A stretch of 23,905 nt of DNA from IMG/VR virus record IMGVR_UViG_3300031576_000271, positions 1-23,905 of that record. One strand, written 5' to 3'. Shown here piece by piece: positions 6,903 through 13,776 of this stretch. How positions within the stretch are numbered: position 1 is the first letter of the stretch; every line of letters starts with the position of its first letter. This stretch comes from a virus. A model generated the notes under the pieces. It did not search any database and was not told where the DNA came from. It was given only the letters and a program-made list of their open reading frames with translations. Made by a program: the position numbers and the translations under genes.

Positions 6903-7395
6903 AACTAAACATCTTTTTGAATCCATCACACTTTGCTAAATCTCCTGGACTCACTGTCCAAGTTTGTGAATCTACGCACATAAATATTCCAGAATTAATA
7001 TAAGCATCTGCAACTAATTCAGAACACCAATATCTTCCTTTTTCATCAAAAGGATTTACTTTTCTATGTTTTAATATTCCCAGGAATATTCCAAATATTC
7101 CCATATAATCATATTTATATCCTGTTCTTGTGTCTGCCCAATCACAGATGTCTTTTTGTTTTTCAGGAGTTATAGATGAATGCCGGTATATATCATAATG
7201 ATCATATTTAGTAATTGGACTTTTTATAACACCATTTGGAATATCTGATTCTATAATCTGATTATTTCCAACATAAAGAGCGACATGAGAATATTCTGAT
7301 TTTGTTAAAGTTCTAATTAATCTAGAAACAAATCCTGGTCTTTTTTTTACTAATATTAAATCCGCTTTTCGTAACATTGATTCTAAGCTATCCAT
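6886..7395 (-). CDS. Permuted NlpC/P60-like (YiiX/YebB-type) cysteine hydrolase
   Basis: A 169-residue protein with the permuted papain-fold pattern of the YiiX family: ADLILVKKRPG at the start, SHVALYVG with His37, IIES with Glu49, GYKYDYMGI at about 92-100, WCSELV with Cys124, and a closing SPGDLAK at about 149-155. In this permuted arrangement the His precedes the Cys. Family members are amidase/peptidase-like enzymes acting on amide or thioester bonds, often in cell-wall or lipid contexts. No signal peptide is visible. It overlaps the papain-like gene, and together they look like an entry or lysis pair. The start lacks an SD sequence and lies about 32 bases from a TATA-like stretch, so it may be leaderless. 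Confidence 0.8.
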   Translation of the reverse strand: MDSLESMLRKADLILVKKRPGFVSRLIRTLTKSEYSHVALYVGNNQIIESDIPNGVIKSPITKYDHYDIYRHSSITPEKQKDICDWADTRTGYKYDYMGIFGIFLGILKHRKVNPFDEKGRYWCSELVADAYINSGIFMCVDSQTWTVSPGDLAKCDGFKKMFSYEKTI

Positions 7396-7418
7396 TTTAT
7401 CTGTCTATTCATTATATC

Positions 7419-7432
7419 TATTAATATATAAT
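7419..7432 (-). promoter_or_regulatory. Possible promoter for the hydrolase pair
   Basis: The 49-base gap before the hydrolase gene contains, on the minus strand, an AT run with TATATATT about 32 bases before the ATG. Nearly all genes in this operon otherwise touch or overlap, and this one has no SD. Both points favour a separate near-leaderless transcript. The BRE part is not convincing. Confidence 0.3.
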
Positions 7433-7444
7433 ATTATATCTTCT

Positions 7445-8029
7445 TCAATATAATAGTTCTACCCAAAATTGAAATTCAAATGCCGTTACTGCTGTTGTTG
7501 TATATTTTACTCTGATTGTTTTATTAGCAGGTATTAAACTTCCGCCTAATTTCTTATCTCCTATTTCATAAAACTTATCTGGATGAATATACATATCATC
7601 CATCATCATTACTGATTGTTTTACATACTCATTTACGCTTGCTGCATTTTCTAAGTTTCTATCTAATGTTAATTTAAGATTTGTTTTATCTATACTGACA
7701 ATATGATATTCTGCTGAATTAGATGCTATTTTAATTATGTATCCTACTTTACAATTATCAATTACTGTTTGGCTTGCTTTAATCCAATTCTGTGTAGTAG
7801 GTGCTGCTTCTGTAACAGTTCCAGTAATTGTGTCTGGTGCTACAAAACATCTCATTTTATCTCCATCTGTTGCACTCTTTGAATACCAACAAGCAGATAA
7901 TATTTCTATATTATAAGGAAAGCTAAAATTAAAATCAGTTGTTGTATTTGCATTAACTGTAAATTTATATCCTCTTGCTCTGAAGTTTCCATCAGTTTGC
8001 TTTCCTTCTTCTATACTCATTAATGCCAT
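7445..8029 (-). CDS. Beta-rich virion structural protein, family not recognised
   Basis: A 194-residue protein of mostly beta strands, with a hydrophobic strand pair near residues 31-50 (TTDFNFSFPYNIEILSACWYS) and a strand-rich C-terminus (IRVKYTTTAVTAFEFQFWVELLY). No signal peptide or membrane helix. The ATG overlaps the preceding stop (TAATG), with GAGGT formed by the last codons of that gene. It belongs to a run of five co-transcribed beta-rich proteins after the capsid gene, so a capsid-surface, fibre or baseplate role is inferred from context only. Confidence 0.55.
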   Translation of the reverse strand: MALMSIEEGKQTDGNFRARGYKFTVNANTTTDFNFSFPYNIEILSACWYSKSATDGDKMRCFVAPDTITGTVTEAAPTTQNWIKASQTVIDNCKVGYIIKIASNSAEYHIVSIDKTNLKLTLDRNLENAASVNEYVKQSVMMMDDMYIHPDKFYEIGDKKLGGSLIPANKTIRVKYTTTAVTAFEFQFWVELLY

Positions 8030-8520
8030 TATACATTTACCTCTGCTCCATTTATGCTTACTTCGTGATTCGCATTTGCTCCTGCATTATTACTTACCCT
8101 TACTATCAATCTATCTCCTGCGTTGAATTCCAATGCTCTTAAATATAATCTTTGAATTGCATTAGTGGTATAAAACCTATCTTTTTCAACTTCTGTTGTA
8201 TCTCCTTGTTTATTTATTAATATATAAAGACTGTTTGTATTTCCTGCTCTATCTGCACTCCCGCCAAATCCTTTCACAAATACTTTTTTACCAGTTGTGA
8301 TTACTTGACTGATTAAATCCTTTGTTTCCTGTGCACCGAATGATGAAGTTGCAGTTTTATGAAATAAAGATCCTTCTGTGCCTTGTGCAGATATTTGAAC
8401 AGAACCTGCATTCACTGCTAATCTATCTTTGCCATCTATATTGAATATATCTACAGTTTTAGTTCCATCAGTTATTTCATTATGAAATATTCCTTTGTTA
8501 TTAGTTATAAAATTACTCAT
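8029..8520 (-). CDS. Beta-rich virion structural protein, family not recognised
   Basis: A 163-residue cysteine-free protein. The N-terminal part (VDIFNIDGKDRLAVNAGS) resembles the D-G-x-x-x-R-L-A-V strand unit repeated three times in the 294-residue protein two genes upstream, suggesting a shared docking or shaft element. The rest is a likely jelly-roll-type beta domain with GKKVFVKGFGGS and RLYLRALEFNAGDRLIVRVSN. It starts by an ATGA overlap with the preceding gene, whose final codons GAG GTA provide the ribosome-binding site. Role inferred from context: capsid or tail surface. Confidence 0.55.
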   Translation of the reverse strand: MSNFITNNKGIFHNEITDGTKTVDIFNIDGKDRLAVNAGSVQISAQGTEGSLFHKTATSSFGAQETKDLISQVITTGKKVFVKGFGGSADRAGNTNSLYILINKQGDTTEVEKDRFYTTNAIQRLYLRALEFNAGDRLIVRVSNNAGANANHEVSINGAEVNV

Positions 8521-9218
8521 ACATCTACCTCAAAAAATGAAAATCTACCAAATACAATCTGTCCTCCTGAAAGCCCCATTGCAGTCATTCTAATATGGTG
8601 TCCCTCTTCTACAACTAATGGTGCATTAAATTCAATCTTTTTTACATCAAAATTAGCAATTAATTGTTCATGAAATATCAAATCTATCGGATTTCCTTGA
8701 ATAGTTGTTTTTTCATAATTAAGTCTAACTTGGACTACTCCTGCTGATTGACATCCCACTTCCATTCCCGTTATAACTGCTTTTTTTCCTTTTTTAACAT
8801 GATGAACACAACTAAAGAATTGATTTTTTCCTGCATCTATTCTTGCATATAAAGTAGCATCAGTTAAATTTTTTAAATCTATTATTCCTACTGCTTTTCC
8901 GTCACTTCCAACTTGTATAGTTTCAAATGATTCCACATGTTTTATATTAGTTGCAACAGTATTTACTGATGTTGTTCCATTTAAATTTATATCTTCTGTA
9001 AACTGATTAAAATTAGAATCTAAATAAGTTAATCTTACTTTTTGTATGCCCGTTCCAGTTAAAGTATCATTTGCACTTATACTTACAACTTTCATTCCTC
9101 TTTCATTAAAAGCATCTGGCGTTACTGTCGTTTCAATAGTTTTAAATGAAGTTATTGACATTGCAGTATCTATTGCAAATCTACTATCTGTTGAAAATTT
9201 ATCAAGAATTGTTGTCAT
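8517..9218 (-). CDS. Phage-type beta-sandwich structural protein
   Basis: A 233-residue protein. Residues about 55-130 contain a pattern I recognise from many tailed-phage structural proteins: G-I-Q-K-V-R-L-T-Y-L-D, a short spacer, L-N-G-T-T-S-V-N-T, then I-Q-V-G-S-D-G-K-A-V-G-I-I and ARIDAGKNQ. The second half (from about 135) looks like a further beta sandwich, with VRLNYEKTTIQG and HHIRMTAMGLSGG. These domains occur in virion-surface or fibre-associated proteins. Stop-start overlap (TAATG) and an internal GAGGGA ribosome-binding site couple it to the 294-residue gene. Exact position in the particle unknown. Confidence 0.6.
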   Translation of the reverse strand: MTTILDKFSTDSRFAIDTAMSITSFKTIETTVTPDAFNERGMKVVSISANDTLTGTGIQKVRLTYLDSNFNQFTEDINLNGTTSVNTVATNIKHVESFETIQVGSDGKAVGIIDLKNLTDATLYARIDAGKNQFFSCVHHVKKGKKAVITGMEVGCQSAGVVQVRLNYEKTTIQGNPIDLIFHEQLIANFDVKKIEFNAPLVVEEGHHIRMTAMGLSGGQIVFGRFSFFEVDV

Positions 9219-10102
9219 TATGCCTTATCCCTCCATTCCACTAAATAGGATAACATTTTTTTATTTGCCGCTAATGCTTTTGCTTTCAAGACAAAACTTG
9301 TTGCAAAATAAACGGGCTGTGGTGATCGCCAATGAAAATGAGTCTTTGCCCTGCTTGTTGCTATTGAACTTGGATTTCCTTCTAAAGTATCTAAATCATA
9401 TTCTGCAGGTGTTCCCAAATCACCCATCACAACTCTGAATATCTCAACTCCATCAAGAACCATGATCATTTCAACATCCACTGTATCAAAATTAACTGAT
9501 ACATAATTTACTGCACCTTCGTTTGTTATTGTAACTAAAGTTGTATCTGTTGATATAGGTAATGCAATATCTGTGGCTGAAGTTTGAAATCTTGCTTTCC
9601 ATAAAGCAATATCTGTACTTGAAGTTGTAATATTTACTGGAATTGGATTTGCTGTTGTATTGGAAATAAAAGCGTCTGTTGTTAGTCTTTTAAAAGCATC
9701 TATGTCGCTTCTTACGTCTGCAAGATTTACTCCATCTCCATCACGAATTCTGATTTCCTGGATTGTTCCTGCTACAGGTGTTGTTTCTACTGCTAATCTT
9801 TTAACACCAGCAACATCTACAACATCAGCTAAATCAGTTCCGTTTCCATCTTGTATCCTGATATTTTGAACTGATCCAGTTGTTGGAGTTGATTGTACTG
9901 CAAGTCTTTTTGTTACGCCATCAACAACAACATCGGCAAGATCTGTACCATCTCCATCTTTGATTCTAATTTCTTGTATTCCAGAAGGAGTTGTATTTAC
10001 ATTTAAACTTCCATCAGGATTTACCTTTGTTTTATACGCAGGCGTAGTTGGATCTACTAATTTGAATTCCTCTATTGCTGATCCTGTTGAAGCTATTCCC
10101 AT
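9218..10102 (-). CDS. Structural protein with three tandem D-G-rich repeats and a beta C-terminal domain
   Basis: A 294-residue protein in three parts. Residues 1-41 are an N-terminal strand region (FKLVDPTTPAYKTKVNPDGSLNVN). Residues 42-142 hold three tandem units of about 36 residues, each with (Q)EIRIxDGDGxDLADV ... KRLAV. Residues about 150-294 form a beta domain ending with aromatic, strand-rich sequence (HFHWRSPQPVYF). The repeats look like stacked beta-hairpins of a shaft. No cysteine. The ATG overlaps the previous stop (TAATG), with a GAGGGA site just before it. The likely role is a fibre or spike shaft linked to the particle; inference from repeats and context. Confidence 0.6.
   Translation of the reverse strand: MGIASTGSAIEEFKLVDPTTPAYKTKVNPDGSLNVNTTPSGIQEIRIKDGDGTDLADVVVDGVTKRLAVQSTPTTGSVQNIRIQDGNGTDLADVVDVAGVKRLAVETTPVAGTIQEIRIRDGDGVNLADVRSDIDAFKRLTTDAFISNTTANPIPVNITTSSTDIALWKARFQTSATDIALPISTDTTLVTITNEGAVNYVSVNFDTVDVEMIMVLDGVEIFRVVMGDLGTPAEYDLDTLEGNPSSIATSRAKTHFHWRSPQPVYFATSFVLKAKALAANKKMLSYLVEWRDKA
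9677..9979 (-). repeat. Three tandem protein repeats (residues 42-142 of the 294-residue protein)
   Basis: Units begin at about residues 42, 78 and 114 with I-Q-E-I-R-I, V-Q-N-I-R-I and I-Q-E-I-R-I, and share DGDGTDLADV-like and KRLAV-like elements. The DNA copies have diverged, so this is a maintained protein repeat rather than a recent slip. Confidence 0.8.
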
Positions 10103-10482
10103 TATGATCCCTCTATTATTCTAACTGTTGTAGTTCCTGTACTTACAAGTCCATAAATGGCAACATTGGCGGTTATATCAAAAGCTATTGATGTATTTCT
10201 TGGAACTAAATAACCATTAGAAGTTGTAACTGATGAATCACCTATAAAAAGATTCTGTGCTCCATCATTGAATATGACTATGACTTTTCTGTTTGCTAAT
10301 GCTGTTGTTGGTAATGCTACGGCAGTTGTTCCAACTGTTATGGCAGTTGTTTTAACTGCAATGTTTATTGATTGACCAAATGTAACTGGATCTCCAGTTT
10401 CATTGACAATAAAAACTCTACGAGCATCTGCTGGATCTTGCCAGGCTATTTGCTCATGGTTTAGAAATCCTTCTCTAACCAT
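10102..10482 (-). CDS. Small beta-barrel-like structural/decoration protein
   Basis: A 126-residue protein. After a short N-terminal stretch (REGFLNHEQIAWQDPADARRVFIV) it is nearly all beta, with TTALANRKVIVIFNDGAQNLFIG and SIAFDITANVAIYGLVSTGTTTVRIIEG, a pattern common in small phage proteins encoded near the capsid gene. The GT-rich final strand is typical of barrel-type decoration proteins. AGGTG precedes the ATG and the next gene overlaps its stop. Capsid decoration or spike-base function is plausible but not shown. Confidence 0.55.
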   Translation of the reverse strand: MVREGFLNHEQIAWQDPADARRVFIVNETGDPVTFGQSINIAVKTTAITVGTTAVALPTTALANRKVIVIFNDGAQNLFIGDSSVTTSNGYLVPRNTSIAFDITANVAIYGLVSTGTTTVRIIEGS

Positions 10483-10483
10483 T

Positions 10484-10774
10484 TTACACCTGCGCGACTG
10501 TTATATTCAGATCCTTCTTCTCTGTTAATGGTTCTAGTAATTCTATAGATCTTGCTTTAGGTAAAAATTCTAATTTGAATGAGTCTATATTGGGTACAAG
10601 TTCTTTTGATATTCTTGTACAATAGATTATATAGTCTCCTGCTGTTGCATACATGAAAAGCTCTGTAAGAGTCTCATGATAGAATAAAGGATGTATAAAT
10701 TGTGATTCCGATGTATTATTGATGATCTTGTTTGTTATTCTTTTAAAATCATCAAATGAAATTATGAATATCAT
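10484..10774 (-). CDS. Hypothetical protein, 96 residues
   Basis: A mixed alpha/beta protein with a hydrophobic start (MIFIISFDDFKRI), a helix containing NKIINN, a YATAGDYIIYCTR strand segment near 41-53 and a leucine-rich end. There is no membrane helix of full length and no recognisable motif. It overlaps the 68-residue gene by four bases (ATGA) and lies one base before the decoration-type gene, so it belongs to the head operon. A capsid-associated or assembly role is a guess from position. Confidence 0.55.
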   Translation of the reverse strand: MIFIISFDDFKRITNKIINNTSESQFIHPLFYHETLTELFMYATAGDYIIYCTRISKELVPNIDSFKLEFLPKARSIELLEPLTEKKDLNITVAQV

Positions 10775-10977
10775 TTTTTCTTTTTCTTAGGTTTATCTTC
10801 TTCTATTTGTTCTTCTTCAAGCCATTCTACAATAACTTGGTTATCTGGATGCTCTAAAAGAGCCATATCGATATTGACTGTTTTATCATCAACATCATAT
10901 ACTTGTCCGCCATTCAACATCATTGTTTCTGAAAAACAATAAAGTGCATTTCCTTTCAGTTTAAATTTTCTGCCCAT
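10771..10977 (-). CDS. Small head-region protein with lysine-rich tail
   Basis: A 68-residue protein directly after the major capsid gene and its hairpin. An N-terminal strand region (FKLKGNALYCFSETMMLNGGQVYDVDD) is followed by an acidic stretch (EWLEEEQIEED) and a block of lysines at the very end. A GGAGG ribosome-binding site lies just upstream. Short proteins at this position in tailed viruses are often head-joining or decoration factors; the basic tail after an acidic segment could contact DNA or another capsid protein. Family not recognised. Confidence 0.6.
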   Translation of the reverse strand: MGRKFKLKGNALYCFSETMMLNGGQVYDVDDKTVNIDMALLEHPDNQVIVEWLEEEQIEEDKPKKKKK

Positions 10978-11005
10978 TCTATCTTCCTCCGTATAATGTA
11001 AAGAA

Positions 11006-11022
11006 GGGGATTATTCATCCCC
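11006..11022 (-). terminator. Hairpin with T-rich tail after the major capsid gene
   Basis: GGGGAT (11006-11011) and ATCCCC (11017-11022) form a perfect six-pair stem with a five-base loop, followed on the minus strand by TTCTTTA. It lies in the 68-base gap after the capsid gene, one of the few sizeable gaps of the operon. It probably attenuates transcription or stabilises the capsid mRNA, raising capsid output over downstream genes. Confidence 0.5.
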
Positions 11023-11045
11023 TATCTTTAAAATAAAAAATCTAT

Positions 11046-12119
11046 TTATGGTGTACTTAAGTTATCTATGATAACTTGAGAATCAAATCTCTTCATAACA
11101 AATACTCCGTAACTTTTGAAGTATCCGCCTTGTACATCTGATCTGATACTTGTATCTGCTCCAGTTATAGGAACGTGAGTAGCATCTACTCCATCCAATA
11201 CTCTGAATTCAACGTTATCCATATCAAGCAAATACATTGCATTATCTACATGTGAAGCTGTTCTTACTGTTCCATTCCATGTAACTCCATTTTTGTCCAT
11301 GAATCTGGATGAAACAACTGGGATTCTTTTGTATGTTGATACTGAGAATCCTCCTTCAAGTTCAAGTGTTCCCATAAATCTTTGCTGTGCTTGCAATAAT
11401 TGATTTATTTTATCATGTCTTTCAGGTGAAACGAAGAATATTCTTCTGTTTCCTTTTACTCCCCTTTTATCAGAAGATGTAATGGCTGAATCCAAATGAG
11501 CAAGTGTTAAAGCTGCTGTGGTTACTGGTGCAGCGTGTACAACTTGTACATCTAATTCGTCTCTTGCAGCTGCTCTTGCAACACCGTAAACAGTGTTTGT
11601 TGAGCCATAAGCTGCGTTGCTGTCCATTAATTGAATTAATCCATCGTAAGCTCCAGTTAATCCGTAAGCTACTGTATCGCTTCCACAGATGTAAGCTTTT
11701 TCTTCAGCAATTACTAAAGCTGCGATTGCATTTCTTGCTTCCTCTTCCATTGCATTGTAGAATGAAGAACTTCCTGCAACATGCAAGTTTGTAACTTCGT
11801 AATCTGATCTGATAGCTTTAGCTACAGCGAATAATTGTGTTCTCTTGGAAGGTTGCGGTGTTCCTGCTGCCCCTTCTGAGTAGAATGCAACTCTGCTGTT
11901 CTCGAAGTCTGTGGTTAAATTCCATATATAAGAAAGTTGATCCATAGGTTTTCTTGAAACCATTGGTCTTAAATCAACTGATCTATTTACAGCATCTACC
12001 ATCATGCTATCTATTCTTTTATTTATTTCTGCTCCTCCTTGTGAGCTTGCAACAACTCCAACTGTGTTGGATGATGTTAGAAGAGCTGCTCTTACTTGTA
12101 ATAGTGGTTCGTTTATCAT
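11046..12119 (-). CDS. Major capsid protein, HK97 fold
   Basis: A 357-residue protein with the size, position (after protease/scaffold) and pattern of HK97-fold capsid proteins. An N-terminal arm (to about 60) is followed by E-loop-type strands (IWNLTTDFENSRVAFYSEGAAG), a long spine helix with EEEARNAIAALVIAEEKAYICG near 125-146, an A-domain region (RRIFFVSPERHDKINQLLQAQQRFMG near 226-251) and a terminal strand ending RFDSQVIIDN. There is no long N-terminal delta domain, consistent with a separate scaffold in the preceding gene. GAGGT precedes the ATG. It forms the icosahedral shell; the hairpin after it fits high expression. Confidence 0.85.
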   Translation of the reverse strand: MINEPLLQVRAALLTSSNTVGVVASSQGGAEINKRIDSMMVDAVNRSVDLRPMVSRKPMDQLSYIWNLTTDFENSRVAFYSEGAAGTPQPSKRTQLFAVAKAIRSDYEVTNLHVAGSSSFYNAMEEEARNAIAALVIAEEKAYICGSDTVAYGLTGAYDGLIQLMDSNAAYGSTNTVYGVARAAARDELDVQVVHAAPVTTAALTLAHLDSAITSSDKRGVKGNRRIFFVSPERHDKINQLLQAQQRFMGTLELEGGFSVSTYKRIPVVSSRFMDKNGVTWNGTVRTASHVDNAMYLLDMDNVEFRVLDGVDATHVPITGADTSIRSDVQGGYFKSYGVFVMKRFDSQVIIDNLSTP

Positions 12120-12139
12120 TTTTTTACCTCTTTGTATAT

Positions 12140-12565
12140 TTAAATTCGTGCAATTATATCTTGTGAAGTTCTTTTCAATCTTGCTACTTTTGCAGGATCT
12201 TCTGCATTAAGTGTTTTGAACTCTGCTTGAAGAGCTACTAATTCGCCAAAACTTAATTTACTCAAATTATCCCTGAACTCTGTTGGACTAACTTGAGGTG
12301 TTGAAGAAACACGATATGCTGAATCTGGAGCAACTACTGCTTTTACAGAAGTTCTCTCCTTTTCAACTGCGTCTTTCTTCATTGCTTCAACTGTCTTCTG
12401 AAGTTCTTCTACTTGAGTTTTGTAAGCTAATTTCTCAGCCTCAATAGTTTTTTGTTTCTCTTCCTGCTTTGTTTGTTCCTCTTGAACAAGCTTTGTTTTT
12501 AAACTTTCAAGTTCTTTTTTTAATTGCTCTATTTCATTATTTGTTTCTGTTTTTTGTTCTGCCAT
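12140..12565 (-). CDS. Predicted nested scaffold protein from an internal in-frame start
   Basis: Codon 232 of the protease/scaffold gene is an ATG ([10 protein letters not shown]) three bases after AAAGGTGAG, a good SD sequence in exactly the reading frame of the larger gene. Initiation here would make a free 141-residue coiled-coil scaffold without protease, the arrangement known for lambda C/Nu3. The sequence shows the signal; whether it is used is inference. Confidence 0.55.
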   Translation of the reverse strand: MAEQKTETNNEIEQLKKELESLKTKLVQEEQTKQEEKQKTIEAEKLAYKTQVEELQKTVEAMKKDAVEKERTSVKAVVAPDSAYRVSSTPQVSPTEFRDNLSKLSFGELVALQAEFKTLNAEDPAKVARLKRTSQDIIARI

Positions 12566-13258
12566 ATTCTCACCTTTCTGCGTTGATCTAAATTCCATCA
12601 TACTTCGCATAGCTACTTGAACTATGCTATTTTCTGGAAGTGCTGGATTTCCTACGTAACTAAATCCGTATAAATCTACATCATCAATAACAGATACATA
12701 TTCTCCATTCCTGAATTCTTCAACAACATTCTTAGGAGTGAAGTTAATGGATATTCCGTTAATGAATCCATGCTGAATTGAATTCCATACTGCATCAAAA
12801 TATTTAGGATCTAAGTCTCTATAAAAAGGGTTTAATCTTGTGTCAATAAACAATCCTTTGTCATCAATCTTTAGATCTACTACTTTTGCAAATGGAATAT
12901 CTGTCTGCCTAACCAGATCTATGATCTGGGTAGTTGCAGGAGTAATATCAACTCCACGTTGAGATAACTCTCCCTGCATAGAATTTAGAATAGAACGAAT
13001 GTTAATCAATGCAGCAGTTTGATGTTCTGTATCAACAAAGACTTTTTTCATCTTTGCTTGATCTGCCATTGATTGCACTGCGTGATCTGTGAATAGTGAT
13101 TTAAAAGAAGTTGTAGAGCCATCTTTATTTATTTGATAGCGATAAAGATCTACAGCATTAGGAATACTTGCATATCCTCTAATAATGTACTCTCTTTCTT
13201 TATTACTATTTAAAGAGGTTCTTACTTCTATTTTATCACATACAAATTCGTAGCTCAT
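12140..13258 (-). CDS. Prohead protease fused to a coiled-coil scaffold
   Basis: A 372-residue protein with two parts. Residues about 1-215 match the HK97-type (U35) prohead protease fold: [11 protein letters not shown] at 27-36, the catalytic-type VDTEH with His79, NGISINF with Ser170, and [12 protein letters not shown] near 198-209. Residues about 235-310 are a long charged coiled coil and the end (about 320-372) is a helical capsid-binding-like segment, together a scaffold. The protease matures the prohead by digesting scaffold. The start overlaps the preceding stop (ATGA). An in-frame internal ATG with a good ribosome-binding site separates the two parts, as in lambda C/Nu3. The MRSMMEFRS junction could be a cleavage site; inference. 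Confidence 0.85.
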   Translation of the reverse strand: MSYEFVCDKIEVRTSLNSNKEREYIIRGYASIPNAVDLYRYQINKDGSTTSFKSLFTDHAVQSMADQAKMKKVFVDTEHQTAALINIRSILNSMQGELSQRGVDITPATTQIIDLVRQTDIPFAKVVDLKIDDKGLFIDTRLNPFYRDLDPKYFDAVWNSIQHGFINGISINFTPKNVVEEFRNGEYVSVIDDVDLYGFSYVGNPALPENSIVQVAMRSMMEFRSTQKGENMAEQKTETNNEIEQLKKELESLKTKLVQEEQTKQEEKQKTIEAEKLAYKTQVEELQKTVEAMKKDAVEKERTSVKAVVAPDSAYRVSSTPQVSPTEFRDNLSKLSFGELVALQAEFKTLNAEDPAKVARLKRTSQDIIARI

Positions 13259-13632
13259 TTTCCTTTAGCTGCTAATTTTTGGAATTTTGCTTTTCCAAAT
13301 TTCTTTCTACCAATAGCTGCTGCTAGCGCTCCTGGATCTCTTACTCCTTTTGCTGTTACTTTTTTTTTAAGTGCTTCAAATCGCCCACCTGCTCCTAGCT
13401 TTGCTTTGGATGCTGGTTGACTTTTTCCGCCTTTTAAACTTGGAATTGGTTTTCCTTTTGCTCCTCTTTCTCCCATCATTTTTTTCATTTCGTCTTCTTT
13501 CATCATGTGTTCTGTTCTTAGATCCATCATTTGCATTGTTTGAGGTGCAAACATTGGTCTTGACATTTCATTAATGACTGTTTGAGCGAAGTTTGGTGGA
13601 AGAAAATCTTTCTTAGGTTCTACTTTTGCCAT
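13255..13632 (-). CDS. Predicted separate product from the internal start (125 residues)
   Basis: The ATG at 13632 ([10 protein letters not shown]) is preceded by AAAGGAGGG at SD distance, one of the strongest ribosome-binding sites in the window. The protein has a Met-rich middle (residues about 29-55) and a basic C-terminal module with [17 protein letters not shown] consider this the main product, with the longer frame either a read-in fusion or a minor form. Confidence 0.65.
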   Translation of the reverse strand: MAKVEPKKDFLPPNFAQTVINEMSRPMFAPQTMQMMDLRTEHMMKEDEMKKMMGERGAKGKPIPSLKGGKSQPASKAKLGAGGRFEALKKKVTAKGVRDPGALAAAIGRKKFGKAKFQKLAAKGK

Positions 13633-13776
13633 ATTAATATCCCTCCTTTGTATTTTACTTTTACCTGCGACGGAGTGAGCTATAGCCACACATTGCTTCT
13701 GCGGTTTGCCCTCTCTTACGCACCTACTAATATTCTCTGATATTGCTTTTTTTGAACTTCCTTTAACTAGCGGCAT
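13255..13776 (-). CDS. Small basic phage head-region protein, in-frame joined to a second one
   Basis: A 173-residue frame. Residues 1-41 match a short phage protein family ([10 protein letters not shown] ... [23 protein letters not shown]) that usually stands alone and ends near this point. Here no stop codon follows; the frame continues through an SD sequence and an internal ATG (residue 49) into a second protein. The C-terminal half, with [31 protein letters not shown], is also a known small phage module of unknown function. It overlaps the end of the portal gene by 14 bases and lacks an SD of its own, suggesting coupling. Function unknown; possibly an assembly or DNA-contacting factor given its basic charge. 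Confidence 0.7.
   Translation of the reverse strand: MPLVKGSSKKAISENISRCVREGKPQKQCVAIAHSVAGKSKIQRRDINMAKVEPKKDFLPPNFAQTVINEMSRPMFAPQTMQMMDLRTEHMMKEDEMKKMMGERGAKGKPIPSLKGGKSQPASKAKLGAGGRFEALKKKVTAKGVRDPGALAAAIGRKKFGKAKFQKLAAKGK

Noticed and set aside
12120-12139. Promoter directly before the major capsid gene
   Set aside because: An AATTTAAATA stretch resembles a TATA box, but the predicted start would fall inside the capsid gene; a GAGGT ribosome-binding site shows internal operon translation instead.
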